NCBI GenBank assembly: GCA_002288455.1
Contig: NEUS01000001.1
Span: 47,996-111,995 of the forward strand
DNA: 64,000 nt
Direction of reading: 5' to 3'
Origin: Opitutia bacterium Tous-C1TDCM
Lineage (GTDB): Bacteria; Verrucomicrobiota; Verrucomicrobiia; Opitutales; Opitutaceae
The notes under the pieces were generated by a model. It was not told the DNA's origin and searched no databases. It saw only the letters and a program-made list of their open reading frames with translations. Every line of letters begins with the position of its first letter. Within the stretch, counting starts at the first letter, position 1. Of the stretch, positions 24,728-32,879 are shown one piece after another. The translations under genes were made by a program, and so were the position numbers.

Positions 24728-25728
24728 GGTGCGCCTTCCGCCGGCGGCATCCACCGCCAGACCGTGTCGGTCCTGCCGCGGATCCGATCCTCGCCTCCGG
24801 TTAGCCAAACATTGCCGTCCTCGCCCGCGAAGGCCGCGGCGAGCCGCGGCGCCGGCAGCGGCGGTTGGGGTTGCAGCGCGCCGGTGCGGCCGTCGTAGAG
24901 CCAGACTTCGCGGCTGATCGGTGCCGGGCCGCCGGCAGTACCGGCCTGCTCCGGGCGCAGGCCGCCGACCAGCACGGCGCGGTAGCGATCGAGCGCGACG
25001 CCCGCGAGTCCGCGGGGCAGGTCGGCCGCGAGGGGACGCCGGGTCCATTGCCGTGCCGCCAGGGAAAAGATCCACGTTTCCCGCGGTGCCTCGAGCTGGC
25101 GACGTACCGCGGACCAGAGGCTGCCCGGCAGGACGTGCAATTCGTCCCCGAGGGCGAGCACGACGGGGTTGATCCAGGCCGGACCGGCCGGCGCCGGCGT
25201 CACGGCCCCGGTGCCGGCATCGATCCGGAGCATCGTGGCCCGGGCGGCGGAGAAATCCGTATCGGTCGGCGTGCCGCCGACAATCCAGACGGCGTCGGCC
25301 GCGAAGGCGGCCCCGGCATAGGTGCGCCGTTCCGGCAACGCGCCGATTTGCCGCGCCGCGCCGGTGGCGAGGTCGAGCCTTTGGATCGCGTCCGTGGTCC
25401 CGCCGGCCAACCAGAGTGTCCCCGCGCCGACGGCGCTGGCGCTGTGCGCGAAGCCGGCGGGCAAGGGCGCGAGTGTTTCCCAGCGGCCGGCGTCGGCGCC
25501 GCGCAGGGCCCGGCGGTGGACCGCGTTTTCGATCCGTTTCGTCTCGCCCGACCAATGGCTGCCGCCGGCGATGATCAACCGGCCTTCGTGCACGGCGGCC
25601 GCGTGCCCGGCCAAGCCGCGGGGCAGCGGGGTTTCCGCGGTCCACGGTGCCGCCGCCGCGACGGCGTGGACCGCCGCGCACCAGGCGCCCGCGCCCCAGC
25701 GGCCGGCGATGGCAACGCGCCGGTTCAC
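24724..25728 (-). CDS. kelch-repeat protein, NanM-like (periplasmic)
   Basis: A 334-residue beta-propeller with a signal peptide (GRWGAGAWCAAVHAVAAAA). Six kelch blades are visible, with glycine pairs in RLIIAGG, TLWLAGG, AVWIVGG, AVLVGG and VWLTGG. Placed between a NanA-fold aldolase and a carrier, it resembles N-acetylneuraminate epimerase NanM, which mutarotates sialic acid in the periplasm; the kelch fold alone does not prove this. GTG at 25728 overlaps the aldolase stop and its own stop overlaps the MFS start, so the three proteins should be made in step. Confidence 0.75.
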   Translation of the reverse strand: MNRRVAIAGRWGAGAWCAAVHAVAAAAPWTAETPLPRGLAGHAAAVHEGRLIIAGGSHWSGETKRIENAVHRRALRGADAGRWETLAPLPAGFAHSASAVGAGTLWLAGGTTDAIQRLDLATGAARQIGALPERRTYAGAAFAADAVWIVGGTPTDTDFSAARATMLRIDAGTGAVTPAPAGPAWINPVVLALGDELHVLPGSLWSAVRRQLEAPRETWIFSLAARQWTRRPLAADLPRGLAGVALDRYRAVLVGGLRPEQAGTAGGPAPISREVWLYDGRTGALQPQPPLPAPRLAAAFAGEDGNVWLTGGEDRIRGRTDTVWRWMPPAEGAP

Positions 25729-26669
25729 GGCGCGCGGGATGCCGGCGCGGGCTCGAGCCGCGTTTGCATGAATTCCGATACCATCCGGGAAAATTCCGGC
25801 TCGATCGCGACCCCGGGCAACGCGCCCGCCGTCGACGCGAGCACGCCGCGTTCGTGCAGGGGCAGCTTCAACGTGTGCAGAAAGTGCGCGAACGATTGCC
25901 GGACTTCCGGGCGGGTGAAGATAGCCCACAGCGCGTCGATTTGCTGCTGGAGTCCGGCGGCCCGCGCGGTTTCCCCGGCCTGCCACGCGTCGAACAAATC
26001 CCGGTAGAGCCGCGGCGCGAGATTGCCTTGGGCGACGACGCAGCCGTGGCCGCCGGCCTGCAGCGTGGAGAGCACCAGTTTCTCGACGCCTTGGAAAAAC
26101 CGGAACGGCCGGCCGGCGGTCGCCGCGAGGATCTCGGCGCAGCGGTCTTGGTCCCCGCCGTTGGTGTCCTTCACCGCGAAGATATTGGGATGCGCCGCGA
26201 GCCGGGCGACCGTCGGCACCGCGAACGGTGTCGGCATGCGCAGGTGGTGGTACACCGCGAGCGGAATCGGGCTGGCGTCGGCGATCGCCGCGGCGAAGTC
26301 CCCGAGCTGGCGCTGGTCGAGGGCGACAAAGAAAGGACTCATCACCACGGCCGCATCCGCGCCGGCGGCGGCCGCGGCGCGGGCGTTGCGGATCGCATGC
26401 CGGTGCCCGAGCCCGCTCACGCCGGCGTAGACCGTACCGTCCGGCGCGGCCGCGCGCACCGTCTCGAGCACGGCTAGGCGGTCGGCCTCGTCAAGCAACG
26501 GGGCCTCGCCGGTCGAGCCGTTGACGAAAAACTCGTCGACGCCGCCGGCCTGCAGGTGCGCGACCAGCCGGCGCAGGCTGGCGTGGTCGACTTCCCCGGC
26601 GCCGGCGAAGGGCGTGACGAGGGCGACGACCAGATGCGGGCCGGGGCGGTGCAGGCGGTAGGAACTCAT
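25725..26669 (-). CDS. DapA/NanA-family aldolase (N-acetylneuraminate lyase candidate)
   Basis: A 314-residue class I aldolase with the TIM-barrel signature of the dihydrodipicolinate synthase/N-acetylneuraminate lyase family. FAVKDTNGG gives the Schiff-base lysine (Lys167), and Tyr140 (LAVYHHLRMP) is the usual catalytic tyrosine. GSTGE at 51-55 has Ser where DapA usually has Thr, as in sialic acid lyases. The two TGGTATACCA palindromes lie 43 and 114 bases upstream. With the kelch and MFS genes it would take up and split a nonulosonic or 2-keto-3-deoxy acid. Another keto-acid aldolase is the main alternative. Confidence 0.82.
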   Translation of the reverse strand: MSSYRLHRPGPHLVVALVTPFAGAGEVDHASLRRLVAHLQAGGVDEFFVNGSTGEAPLLDEADRLAVLETVRAAAPDGTVYAGVSGLGHRHAIRNARAAAAAGADAAVVMSPFFVALDQRQLGDFAAAIADASPIPLAVYHHLRMPTPFAVPTVARLAAHPNIFAVKDTNGGDQDRCAEILAATAGRPFRFFQGVEKLVLSTLQAGGHGCVVAQGNLAPRLYRDLFDAWQAGETARAAGLQQQIDALWAIFTRPEVRQSFAHFLHTLKLPLHERGVLASTAGALPGVAIEPEFSRMVSEFMQTRLEPAPASRAP

Positions 26670-26711
26670 GCGCGGCGGGGAAGGGGAGGGCTGCGGCGGA
26701 CGATGCGGCGA

Positions 26712-26721
26712 TGGTATACCA
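26712..26721. promoter_or_regulatory. operator: perfect palindrome TGGTATACCA
   Basis: Exact 10-base palindrome in the divergent gap between the aldolase operon and the BNR protein. It lies 43 bases before the aldolase ATG. Confidence 0.75.
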
Positions 26722-26782
26722 GAGCAAGTCCTTGTTCGGCCGCGCCGCCGGCTGGCCCCGCGCCGGCTGCGGGTTTGACTTG

Positions 26783-26792
26783 TGGTATACCA
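26783..26792. promoter_or_regulatory. operator: perfect palindrome TGGTATACCA
   Basis: A second exact copy, 71 bases from the first centre to centre (close to seven helical turns) and 24 bases before the ATG of the BNR protein. Two in-phase sites would allow one regulator to control both divergent operons. Confidence 0.75.
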
Positions 26793-26815
26793 CCGCGACG
26801 CTCGCTGCCGCCGCC

Positions 26816-27976
26816 ATGATCCCCCTTTCGCGCCGCGTTGCCCCGTTGCTGTCCGTGTTTTTGGCGTTCGGCGTCGCCTTCCCGGGGCGGGCCGCCGACC
26901 CGGCGGTGCGCGCCGTGCCGCCGCGGGCGGAAAAGCTGCTTGTGACCGAGGCCACGCAGCCGGCCGAGTACCGCTACACCGCGTTTCCCGTCGCGCTGCG
27001 CGTCGGCCCAGACGAAGTCTGGATCGTCTACAAGGCGGGCAAGACACACGCGACCGATGCCGGCGCCGCCCTCGAGGTCGTGCGGCACTCGCTGAGCAGC
27101 GGCACCACGGAGTTGATCCAGCGGCTGCCCGCGCCGGCGCCCAAGCTCTATCAGATGGGCGAGATTGCGCGGCTGCCCGATGGCACGATCGCGATCTATG
27201 TCGACGTGCAGGCTGTCGGCTGGGACGGACGCCACTATCGCGCGGGCGCCGAGTTCTTCCGTTGGGACGAAACGCGCCGGGCCTTCGGGGCCCCCGAGCC
27301 CTTCCCGCTCGTCGCCGGGGTGCGCTACGGCTATCCGTTCGAATTCGTTTCCGCAGGCCGGACCACGTGGCAGTTGGTGATGAAGTTCGGCTACATGCAG
27401 GGCGGGCGCTGGGGCGTCGACGTGCTGCGCAGCGACGACGCGGGCCGCTCGTGGAATTTCGTCCGCGATCTCACGGAGGAATTCGGCCGCATCCCGGCGA
27501 ACGAAAGCGGCTTCGTGCGCCACGGCGACGGCTGGATCGTAACGACCCGCGGCTACGACTCGATCGCCCGACTCCACCGGACGGACGCCGAATTCAAACT
27601 GCTCCGGCAACGCGACCTCACCGGGCCGACGCCGTACATCCAGAAACTGATCGGCCGGCCGCGCCTGCTGATCCGCGACGGCAAAGGCTATCTGCTCGGC
27701 CGCAATTGGACGGAGCCGAATCCGACGGCCAAGGGTGCGGCGGCGAAACCGATGCAACTCTGCCTGATCCGCTTCGACCTCGAGACCCTCGCGCCCGAGG
27801 CCTGCGTGATTCTCGACAACGCCGACCACCGGCGCGTGACCGACGGCTACTATGCCGTCGCGGAATTCTCGGGCAGCGGCGCCGACGAGCTCATGCACAT
27901 CATTACGTACCGCGGCCTCGCCGGGGCGCCGCCGGCGATCGTGCGGCTCGATTTCCGTTGGGCCGACGTGAAGTGA
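26816..27976 (+). CDS. secreted BNR-repeat (sialidase-like) protein
   Basis: A 386-residue exported beta-propeller. The signal peptide spans about residues 1-25. One clear Asp-box, SDDAGRSWNF, and further propeller strands (GEIARLPDGTIAIY, SGFVRHGDGWIVTT, YLLGRNWTEP) place it among BNR/sialidase-fold proteins. The Arg triad and the FRIP motif of proven sialidases are not obvious, so hydrolase, lyase or binding function is open. The ATG at 26816 is used; the frame is open upstream through the operators. It opens the + strand operon that runs to 32744, with 1-base, 4-base-overlap and short gaps between genes. Confidence 0.78.
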   Translation: MIPLSRRVAPLLSVFLAFGVAFPGRAADPAVRAVPPRAEKLLVTEATQPAEYRYTAFPVALRVGPDEVWIVYKAGKTHATDAGAALEVVRHSLSSGTTELIQRLPAPAPKLYQMGEIARLPDGTIAIYVDVQAVGWDGRHYRAGAEFFRWDETRRAFGAPEPFPLVAGVRYGYPFEFVSAGRTTWQLVMKFGYMQGGRWGVDVLRSDDAGRSWNFVRDLTEEFGRIPANESGFVRHGDGWIVTTRGYDSIARLHRTDAEFKLLRQRDLTGPTPYIQKLIGRPRLLIRDGKGYLLGRNWTEPNPTAKGAAAKPMQLCLIRFDLETLAPEACVILDNADHRRVTDGYYAVAEFSGSGADELMHIITYRGLAGAPPAIVRLDFRWADVK

Positions 27977-27977
27977 C

Positions 27978-28823
27978 ATGACGCCGCGGCGGACAAAGTC
28001 GTGGTTCTGCCTCGGCGGGCTGATGCTCGCTTCGGCTCTGCCGGCCGCGGCCGACCCTGCGGCCGCGCGCATCACCTTCGGCGAAGTCCGCAGCGCCGCC
28101 CTCGGCCGGACCCTGCCGGTGGCGGTGGTGGCGCCGGCCGGCATTGCGGGGGCGGCGGACCAGCCCGTGCTCTATATTTTGCACGGGCGCGGCCGCCACC
28201 ATCGTTCCCTGCTTGATTCGCCGGCGGCCCGCGCCGCGCTGTTGCAGGCCCGCTGCCATGTCGTGCTGCCGCAGGGCGAGGACGGCTGGTACATCGATTC
28301 GCCCGCGCAACCCCCCGCGCGCTACGGGGCGTATCTTGCCGAGGTTGTGGCCTGGGCCGAGCGTACCCTGCCGGTGGGCCGCACCCCGGCGCGGCGGGGC
28401 ATCGCGGGTTGGTCGATGGGCGGTTACGGCGCGGTGCGGGCCGCCCAAGCGGAGCCGGGCCGCTTCGGTTTTGTGGCGAGCGTGATCGGGCTGCTCGATT
28501 TCCCGCGGTCCGAAGACCTGCCGGCGGGGCAGAATTACCGGGTGCCGACGGCCCGCTTCACCGCCGATCCCGCGGTGTGGTCCGCGTTCAACCCGCTGGG
28601 CGCCGTGGAAAAGCTGCGCGGGTCGGCGCTGACGCTCGTGCTCGCGACCCGCGGTTTCGAACTCACGATGAACGAACACTTCCTCGCCGCTCTCGCGGCC
28701 GCCCGGCCGCCGTTGCCCGCGCGCGTGCACCGGTTGGAAGGCGGGCACGAATTTGCGCTGGTCGAAAGCGCCGTGCCGCTGGTGCTCGCCGACGCCGCGG
28801 AGTTCTTCGCCCTCCACCCATGA
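27978..28823 (+). CDS. secreted esterase of the alpha/beta-hydrolase fold
   Basis: A 281-residue serine esterase with a signal peptide ending at about residue 25 (LPAAADPA). YILHGRG forms the oxyanion strand, GWSMGGYG is the nucleophile elbow and GGHEF near residue 255 supplies the histidine, as in esterase-D/putative esterase families. It follows the BNR gene by one base and overlaps the next ATG by four. In this locus a de-O-acetylase for a decorated sugar is a reasonable role, by context only. Confidence 0.82.
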   Translation: MTPRRTKSWFCLGGLMLASALPAAADPAAARITFGEVRSAALGRTLPVAVVAPAGIAGAADQPVLYILHGRGRHHRSLLDSPAARAALLQARCHVVLPQGEDGWYIDSPAQPPARYGAYLAEVVAWAERTLPVGRTPARRGIAGWSMGGYGAVRAAQAEPGRFGFVASVIGLLDFPRSEDLPAGQNYRVPTARFTADPAVWSAFNPLGAVEKLRGSALTLVLATRGFELTMNEHFLAALAAARPPLPARVHRLEGGHEFALVESAVPLVLADAAEFFALHP

Positions 28824-30757
28824 GTGTCGTCACCGAAACCTCTCTGCGCTGCGACCTGCTCGTCGCGGGCGGCGGCATGGCCGGCGTGTGCTGCGCGATC
28901 GCCGCGGCGCGCCTGGGCAGCCGCGTCATTCTGGTGCAGGACCGGCCCGTGCTCGGCGGCAACGCCTCGAGTGAAATCCGCATGCACATCGTCGGCGCCA
29001 CGGGGCTCCACGCCGGGTTGCCGCTGCGGCTCGAGCCGCGCGAGGGCGGCCTGATCGAGGAGATCCGGCTCGAACTCGCGGTGCGGAATCCCCAGCGCTC
29101 GCCCGCGGTGTTCGACCTCGTGTTGTACGAGTTTTGCCGCGCGGAGCAGAATCTCACGCTGCTGCTCAACACCACGGTTGTCGCGGCCCGGATGGACGGC
29201 GACCGGATCGCGGAGGTGACCGCGGAGCGGCCGTCGACGGAGGACCGCTTCCGGATCGCGGCGGACATGTTTGCCGATTGCACCGGCGACGGCCGGCTCG
29301 GCGCCGAGGCCGGCGTGCCTGTGATGCGGGGCCGCGAGGGCCGCGGCGCGTTCGGCGAGCCGCTCGCGCCCGCTGCCGGCGACACGAAGACCCTCGGCTC
29401 CACGATCCTTTTCCAGGCGCGGAAGCACGACCGGCCGATGCCCTTCGTGGCGCCGCCGTGGGTCCGGCGCTTCACACCCGCCGACTTCAAGCTGCGGCCG
29501 TTCGGCAAGAGCGGCGCCGATCTCGGGCTCGAGTACGGCTACTGGTGGATCGAGTGGGGCGGCTGCCTCGATTCGATCAAGGACGGCGAGCGCATCCGCG
29601 ACGAACTCCTCGGTATCACGCTCGGGGTGTGGAACCACATCAAGAACGAGTCCGGGCTCGATGTTGCCCACTGGGCCCTCGATTGGATCGGCTTCGTGCC
29701 GGGCAAGCGCGAGAGCCGCCGCTTCGTCGGGCAGCACGTGTTGACGGAGAACGATCTGTTTTCCTCGCGGGCGTTTCCCGATGCCATCGCCTTCGGCGGA
29801 TGGCCGATCGACACGCACCCGCCGGAAGGCGTCGACGCGCCCGCCGAGCCGCCCTGCACCCAGCACCACCTGCCGTGGCTGTACGATGTGCCGTTGCGCA
29901 GCTGCGTGGCCTCGAATCGGCGCAATCTCTTCTTTGCCGGACGCAATCTGTCCGCGACGCATCTGGCCTTCGCTTCGACGCGCGTAATGGCGACCTGCGC
30001 CGCGATCGGCCAAGGGGTCGGCACCGCCGCGGCCCTCGCCCTGCGGGCCGGGACCGAGCCGGCCGCGATCGCCGGCGACCCGGCGCTGCTGGCGCGCATC
30101 CGGCAGCGGCTGCTGCGCGACGACGCGTATCTGCTCGGCTGCCGCAACGAGGATCCCGACGATCTCGCGCGCCGGGCCGAGGTGACGGCGTCGAGCGCGC
30201 AACTCGGCGGCGAGGCGGTCCAGGTTATTTCGGGCCAGACGCGGTCGGTCCACGGCTCCGGCGAAACGGGACCCGCGCCCGCCGGCAACCAGTGGGAAAA
30301 TGTGTTGCGCGAATTGGAGACGGGCCGCGCGCGCGCGCTCCACACCTGCGCGCCGCCTGATCGCGCCTTCCCGGGCTTGCACCGCTGGCTCAGCGATCCC
30401 GCCGCCGGCCTGCCCGCCCGCCTCGAGCTGCGTTGGCCGGAGCCCGTGGCGATCGCCGAGCTCCAGCTCGTGTTCGACACGGGCCTGCACCGATTTCTCA
30501 CGCTGTCGCAGGCAGACGGCTACACCGCGCGGATGGAGTGGGGCCGGCCGCAGCCCGAGACCGTGCGCGACTACCGGATCGAGGCGGAGATCGCCGGCGC
30601 TTGGCGCCACGTGCACACCGAGACGGACAACTACCGACGCCGGCGCGTGCACCGGCTGCCGGAGCCGCTCGCCGGCGTCGCGGCCCTGCGGATCACCGTC
30701 CTGGCAACGAACGGCCTCGACCACGCGCGGATCTGCGAGGTGCGGGTTTACAGTTGA
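28820..30757 (+). CDS. FAD-dependent oxidoreductase with C-terminal beta-sandwich
   Basis: A 645-residue flavoprotein. DLLVAGGGMAGVCCAIAAAR at 13-32 is the dinucleotide-binding GxGxxG fold; RPVLGGNASSEIRMH and DCTGDGRLGAEAG are hallmarks of the FAD-oxidoreductase family common in Verrucomicrobia and Bacteroidetes sugar loci. About 180 C-terminal residues (from roughly 470, with LELRWPEPVAIAELQLVFDT) look like a discoidin-type carbohydrate-binding sandwich. No signal peptide is visible. ATG overlaps the esterase stop (ATGA). The reaction is unknown; oxidation of a free sugar is possible. Confidence 0.8.
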   Translation: MSVVTETSLRCDLLVAGGGMAGVCCAIAAARLGSRVILVQDRPVLGGNASSEIRMHIVGATGLHAGLPLRLEPREGGLIEEIRLELAVRNPQRSPAVFDLVLYEFCRAEQNLTLLLNTTVVAARMDGDRIAEVTAERPSTEDRFRIAADMFADCTGDGRLGAEAGVPVMRGREGRGAFGEPLAPAAGDTKTLGSTILFQARKHDRPMPFVAPPWVRRFTPADFKLRPFGKSGADLGLEYGYWWIEWGGCLDSIKDGERIRDELLGITLGVWNHIKNESGLDVAHWALDWIGFVPGKRESRRFVGQHVLTENDLFSSRAFPDAIAFGGWPIDTHPPEGVDAPAEPPCTQHHLPWLYDVPLRSCVASNRRNLFFAGRNLSATHLAFASTRVMATCAAIGQGVGTAAALALRAGTEPAAIAGDPALLARIRQRLLRDDAYLLGCRNEDPDDLARRAEVTASSAQLGGEAVQVISGQTRSVHGSGETGPAPAGNQWENVLRELETGRARALHTCAPPDRAFPGLHRWLSDPAAGLPARLELRWPEPVAIAELQLVFDTGLHRFLTLSQADGYTARMEWGRPQPETVRDYRIEAEIAGAWRHVHTETDNYRRRRVHRLPEPLAGVAALRITVLATNGLDHARICEVRVYS

Positions 30758-30801
30758 AGCCGGCCGCGCCTTGCGCGTCCGTTTCCGGTTTCTTCTCCCG
30801 C

Positions 30802-31881
30802 ATGCCGCCCGAAATTCTCCCGCCCGAACTGGCCGCTGCTTTTCCCGCGGCCGGCCGCATCGTCGCGGCGCAGCCCTCGGGCCACGGCCACATCAACCGC
30901 ACCTTTGTGCTCACGGCGGAGGGCGGGGCGCGCTTCGTCCTGCAGCAGATCAACGGCCGCGTGTTCCGGCGCATCCCGGAGCTGATGGAAAACATCCGCC
31001 GCGTGACAACGCACCTGCGGGCCAAGTCGCCCCGCGGTCTCGAGCTTGTGCCGGCCCGCGACGGCGCGGTCTTCGTGCGCGACTCCGCCGGCGAGGCGTG
31101 GCGCCTTTACCGCTTCATCGCCGGCGCGCACACCGTGGACCAGGCCACCGATCCCGCGCAGGCGCGGGAAACGGCGCGGGCCTTCGGCGCCTTCCAGGCG
31201 CAGCTGGCCGATCTGCCCGGCGGCCGGCTGCACGAGACGATCCCGGATTTCCACCACACGCGGCGCCGGTTCGACGCCTTCGCCGCCGCGGTCGTGGCCG
31301 ACCCGTGCAACCGCGCGGCAGCCGTGCGCGCCGAGATCGCGTTCGCCGCCGCGCGCGAAGCCGACGCCGACCGCCTGCTCGGCTTGCTGGCGCGCGGCGA
31401 GATCCGCGAGCGCATCACGCACAACGACACCAAGCTCAACAACGTGATGCTCGACGACGCTACGGGCCGCGGTGTCGCCGTGGTCGACCTCGACACCGTG
31501 ATGCCCGGACTCTCGCTCTACGATTTCGGCGACATGGTCCGCACCTCGGTGGCGGCGGCGGCCGAGGACGAACCCGATCCCGCGCGCGTCGAGGTGCGGC
31601 TGCCGTTTTTCCGCGCCCTCGTCGAAGGCTACCTCGAGACCGCCGCCGGCCTGCTCAACGCGACGGAGCGCGCGCACCTCGCGTTCGCCGGCCGGCTGCT
31701 CGCATATGAGCAGGGCCTGCGTTTCCTCACCGACTACCTGCAGGGCGACACGTATTACCGCATCCACCGCCCCGCGCAGAACCTCGACCGCACGCGCGCG
31801 CAATTTGCCCTCGTGCGCGGCCTCCAGACGCAGGAGGTTGCCCTCGATCGCATCGTTTCCGAAATCCACGGCTCCCCATGA
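30802..31881 (+). CDS. APH-fold sugar kinase (N-acetylhexosamine kinase-like)
   Basis: A 359-residue cytoplasmic phosphotransferase. GHINRTFVL and FVLQQIN form the nucleotide lobe. THNDTKLNNVM contains the catalytic Asp209 with Asn213, and VVDLDTVMPG the metal-binding Asp. Length and motifs match N-acetylhexosamine 1-kinase NahK and its relatives, so the product could be GlcNAc- or ManNAc-phosphate. It lies 44 bases after the FAD enzyme and overlaps the deacetylase start. The nucleotidyltransferase at 16392 may be its pathway partner. The exact sugar is inference. Confidence 0.8.
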   Translation: MPPEILPPELAAAFPAAGRIVAAQPSGHGHINRTFVLTAEGGARFVLQQINGRVFRRIPELMENIRRVTTHLRAKSPRGLELVPARDGAVFVRDSAGEAWRLYRFIAGAHTVDQATDPAQARETARAFGAFQAQLADLPGGRLHETIPDFHHTRRRFDAFAAAVVADPCNRAAAVRAEIAFAAAREADADRLLGLLARGEIRERITHNDTKLNNVMLDDATGRGVAVVDLDTVMPGLSLYDFGDMVRTSVAAAAEDEPDPARVEVRLPFFRALVEGYLETAAGLLNATERAHLAFAGRLLAYEQGLRFLTDYLQGDTYYRIHRPAQNLDRTRAQFALVRGLQTQEVALDRIVSEIHGSP

Positions 31882-32744
31882 AACTGTCCCGCTCCGACGC
31901 CGATATCTACCTGCCCGCCGGTTCCGCCGGCCTCTCGCCCGCGGCCGCGCTCGCGCGCACGACGCACCTCTGCATGATCGCCCATCAGGACGACATCGAG
32001 ATCAACGCCTATCCCGGCGTCGCCGCGTGCTACGGCCGCCCCGACAAGTTCTTCACCGGCGTCGTGATGACCAACGGCGCCGGCTCCGCGCGCACCGGCA
32101 AGTACGCCGCCGTCACCGACGAACAGATGCAGAGCATCCGCCGCCAGGAGCAGCGCACCGCCGCCGACCTCGGCAAATACAATCTCCAGCTGCAGCTCGG
32201 GCACGCGAGCCGCGACGTGAAATCCGCCGGCCACGCCGGCGTGCTGGCCGATCTCGCCGCGATCTTCGGCGGCTGCGGCCCGCAGCTCGAGGTCGTCTAT
32301 CTGCACCAGCCGATGGACAAGCACGACACGCACGTCGGCTGTTTCCTCCGCTGCATCGAGGCGATCCGCGCGTTGCCGCGCGACCGCCGGCCGCGCCGCG
32401 TCCTCGGCGTCGAGGGTTGGCGCGACCTCGATTGGCTCGACGACACGCGCAAGGTGCCGCTCGACGCCAGCGCCTACCCGCAGCTGGCGCAGGACCTCGT
32501 CGCCGTCTTCGATTCCCAGATCGCCGGCGGCAAACGCTACGACCTCGCCGCCTTCGGCCGGCGCACGGCCAACGCGACCTTCTTCGCCTCGCATTCGACC
32601 GACGCGGCGACGGCGTATTCGTTCGCCGTCGACCTCACGCCGCTGGTCATCGACGACACGCTCTCGCCTTCGGCTTTCGCCCTCGACCACGTCGAACGTT
32701 TCCGCGCCGATGTCGCGAACCGCCTGAAGCAGCTCGGCGGCTGA
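31878..32744 (+). CDS. PIG-L family deacetylase
   Basis: A 288-residue zinc-dependent de-N-acetylase of the PIG-L/LmbE family. MIAHQDDIE (His36, Asp38, Asp39; usually AHPDD) and HDTHVG at about 150 provide the metal-binding residues. No signal peptide, so it acts in the cytoplasm, most simply on an N-acetylated hexosamine or its phosphate made by the kinase whose stop codon it overlaps (ATGA). This would replace NagA in an amino-sugar route. It is the last gene of the + strand operon. Confidence 0.86.
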   Translation: MKLSRSDADIYLPAGSAGLSPAAALARTTHLCMIAHQDDIEINAYPGVAACYGRPDKFFTGVVMTNGAGSARTGKYAAVTDEQMQSIRRQEQRTAADLGKYNLQLQLGHASRDVKSAGHAGVLADLAAIFGGCGPQLEVVYLHQPMDKHDTHVGCFLRCIEAIRALPRDRRPRRVLGVEGWRDLDWLDDTRKVPLDASAYPQLAQDLVAVFDSQIAGGKRYDLAAFGRRTANATFFASHSTDAATAYSFAVDLTPLVIDDTLSPSAFALDHVERFRADVANRLKQLGG

Positions 32745-32775
32745 TGCGGCGGGCGCGGCAGCGCCGCGCGGCGCC

Positions 32776-32879
32776 GCGGTTGAAAGTTGAAGGGTGAAAG
32801 TTGAAAGCCCGGACCGCTGAGAGCTGAGAGCTGAGCCGCCTCCGGCTTTCAACTTTCAACTTGAGACTTTCAACTGCGG
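32776..32879. repeat. TTTCAAC-type hairpin repeat, copy D
   Basis: Left arm CGGTTGAAAGTTGAAGGGTG and on to GTTGAAAGCC; right arm GGCTTTCAACTTTCAACTTG to TTTCAACTGCGG. The arms are nearly complementary over more than 30 bases. The middle holds three GAGAGCTGA phrases. It separates two converging genes, and the right arm forms the last codon and stop of the sialidase on the other strand. Confidence 0.85.
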
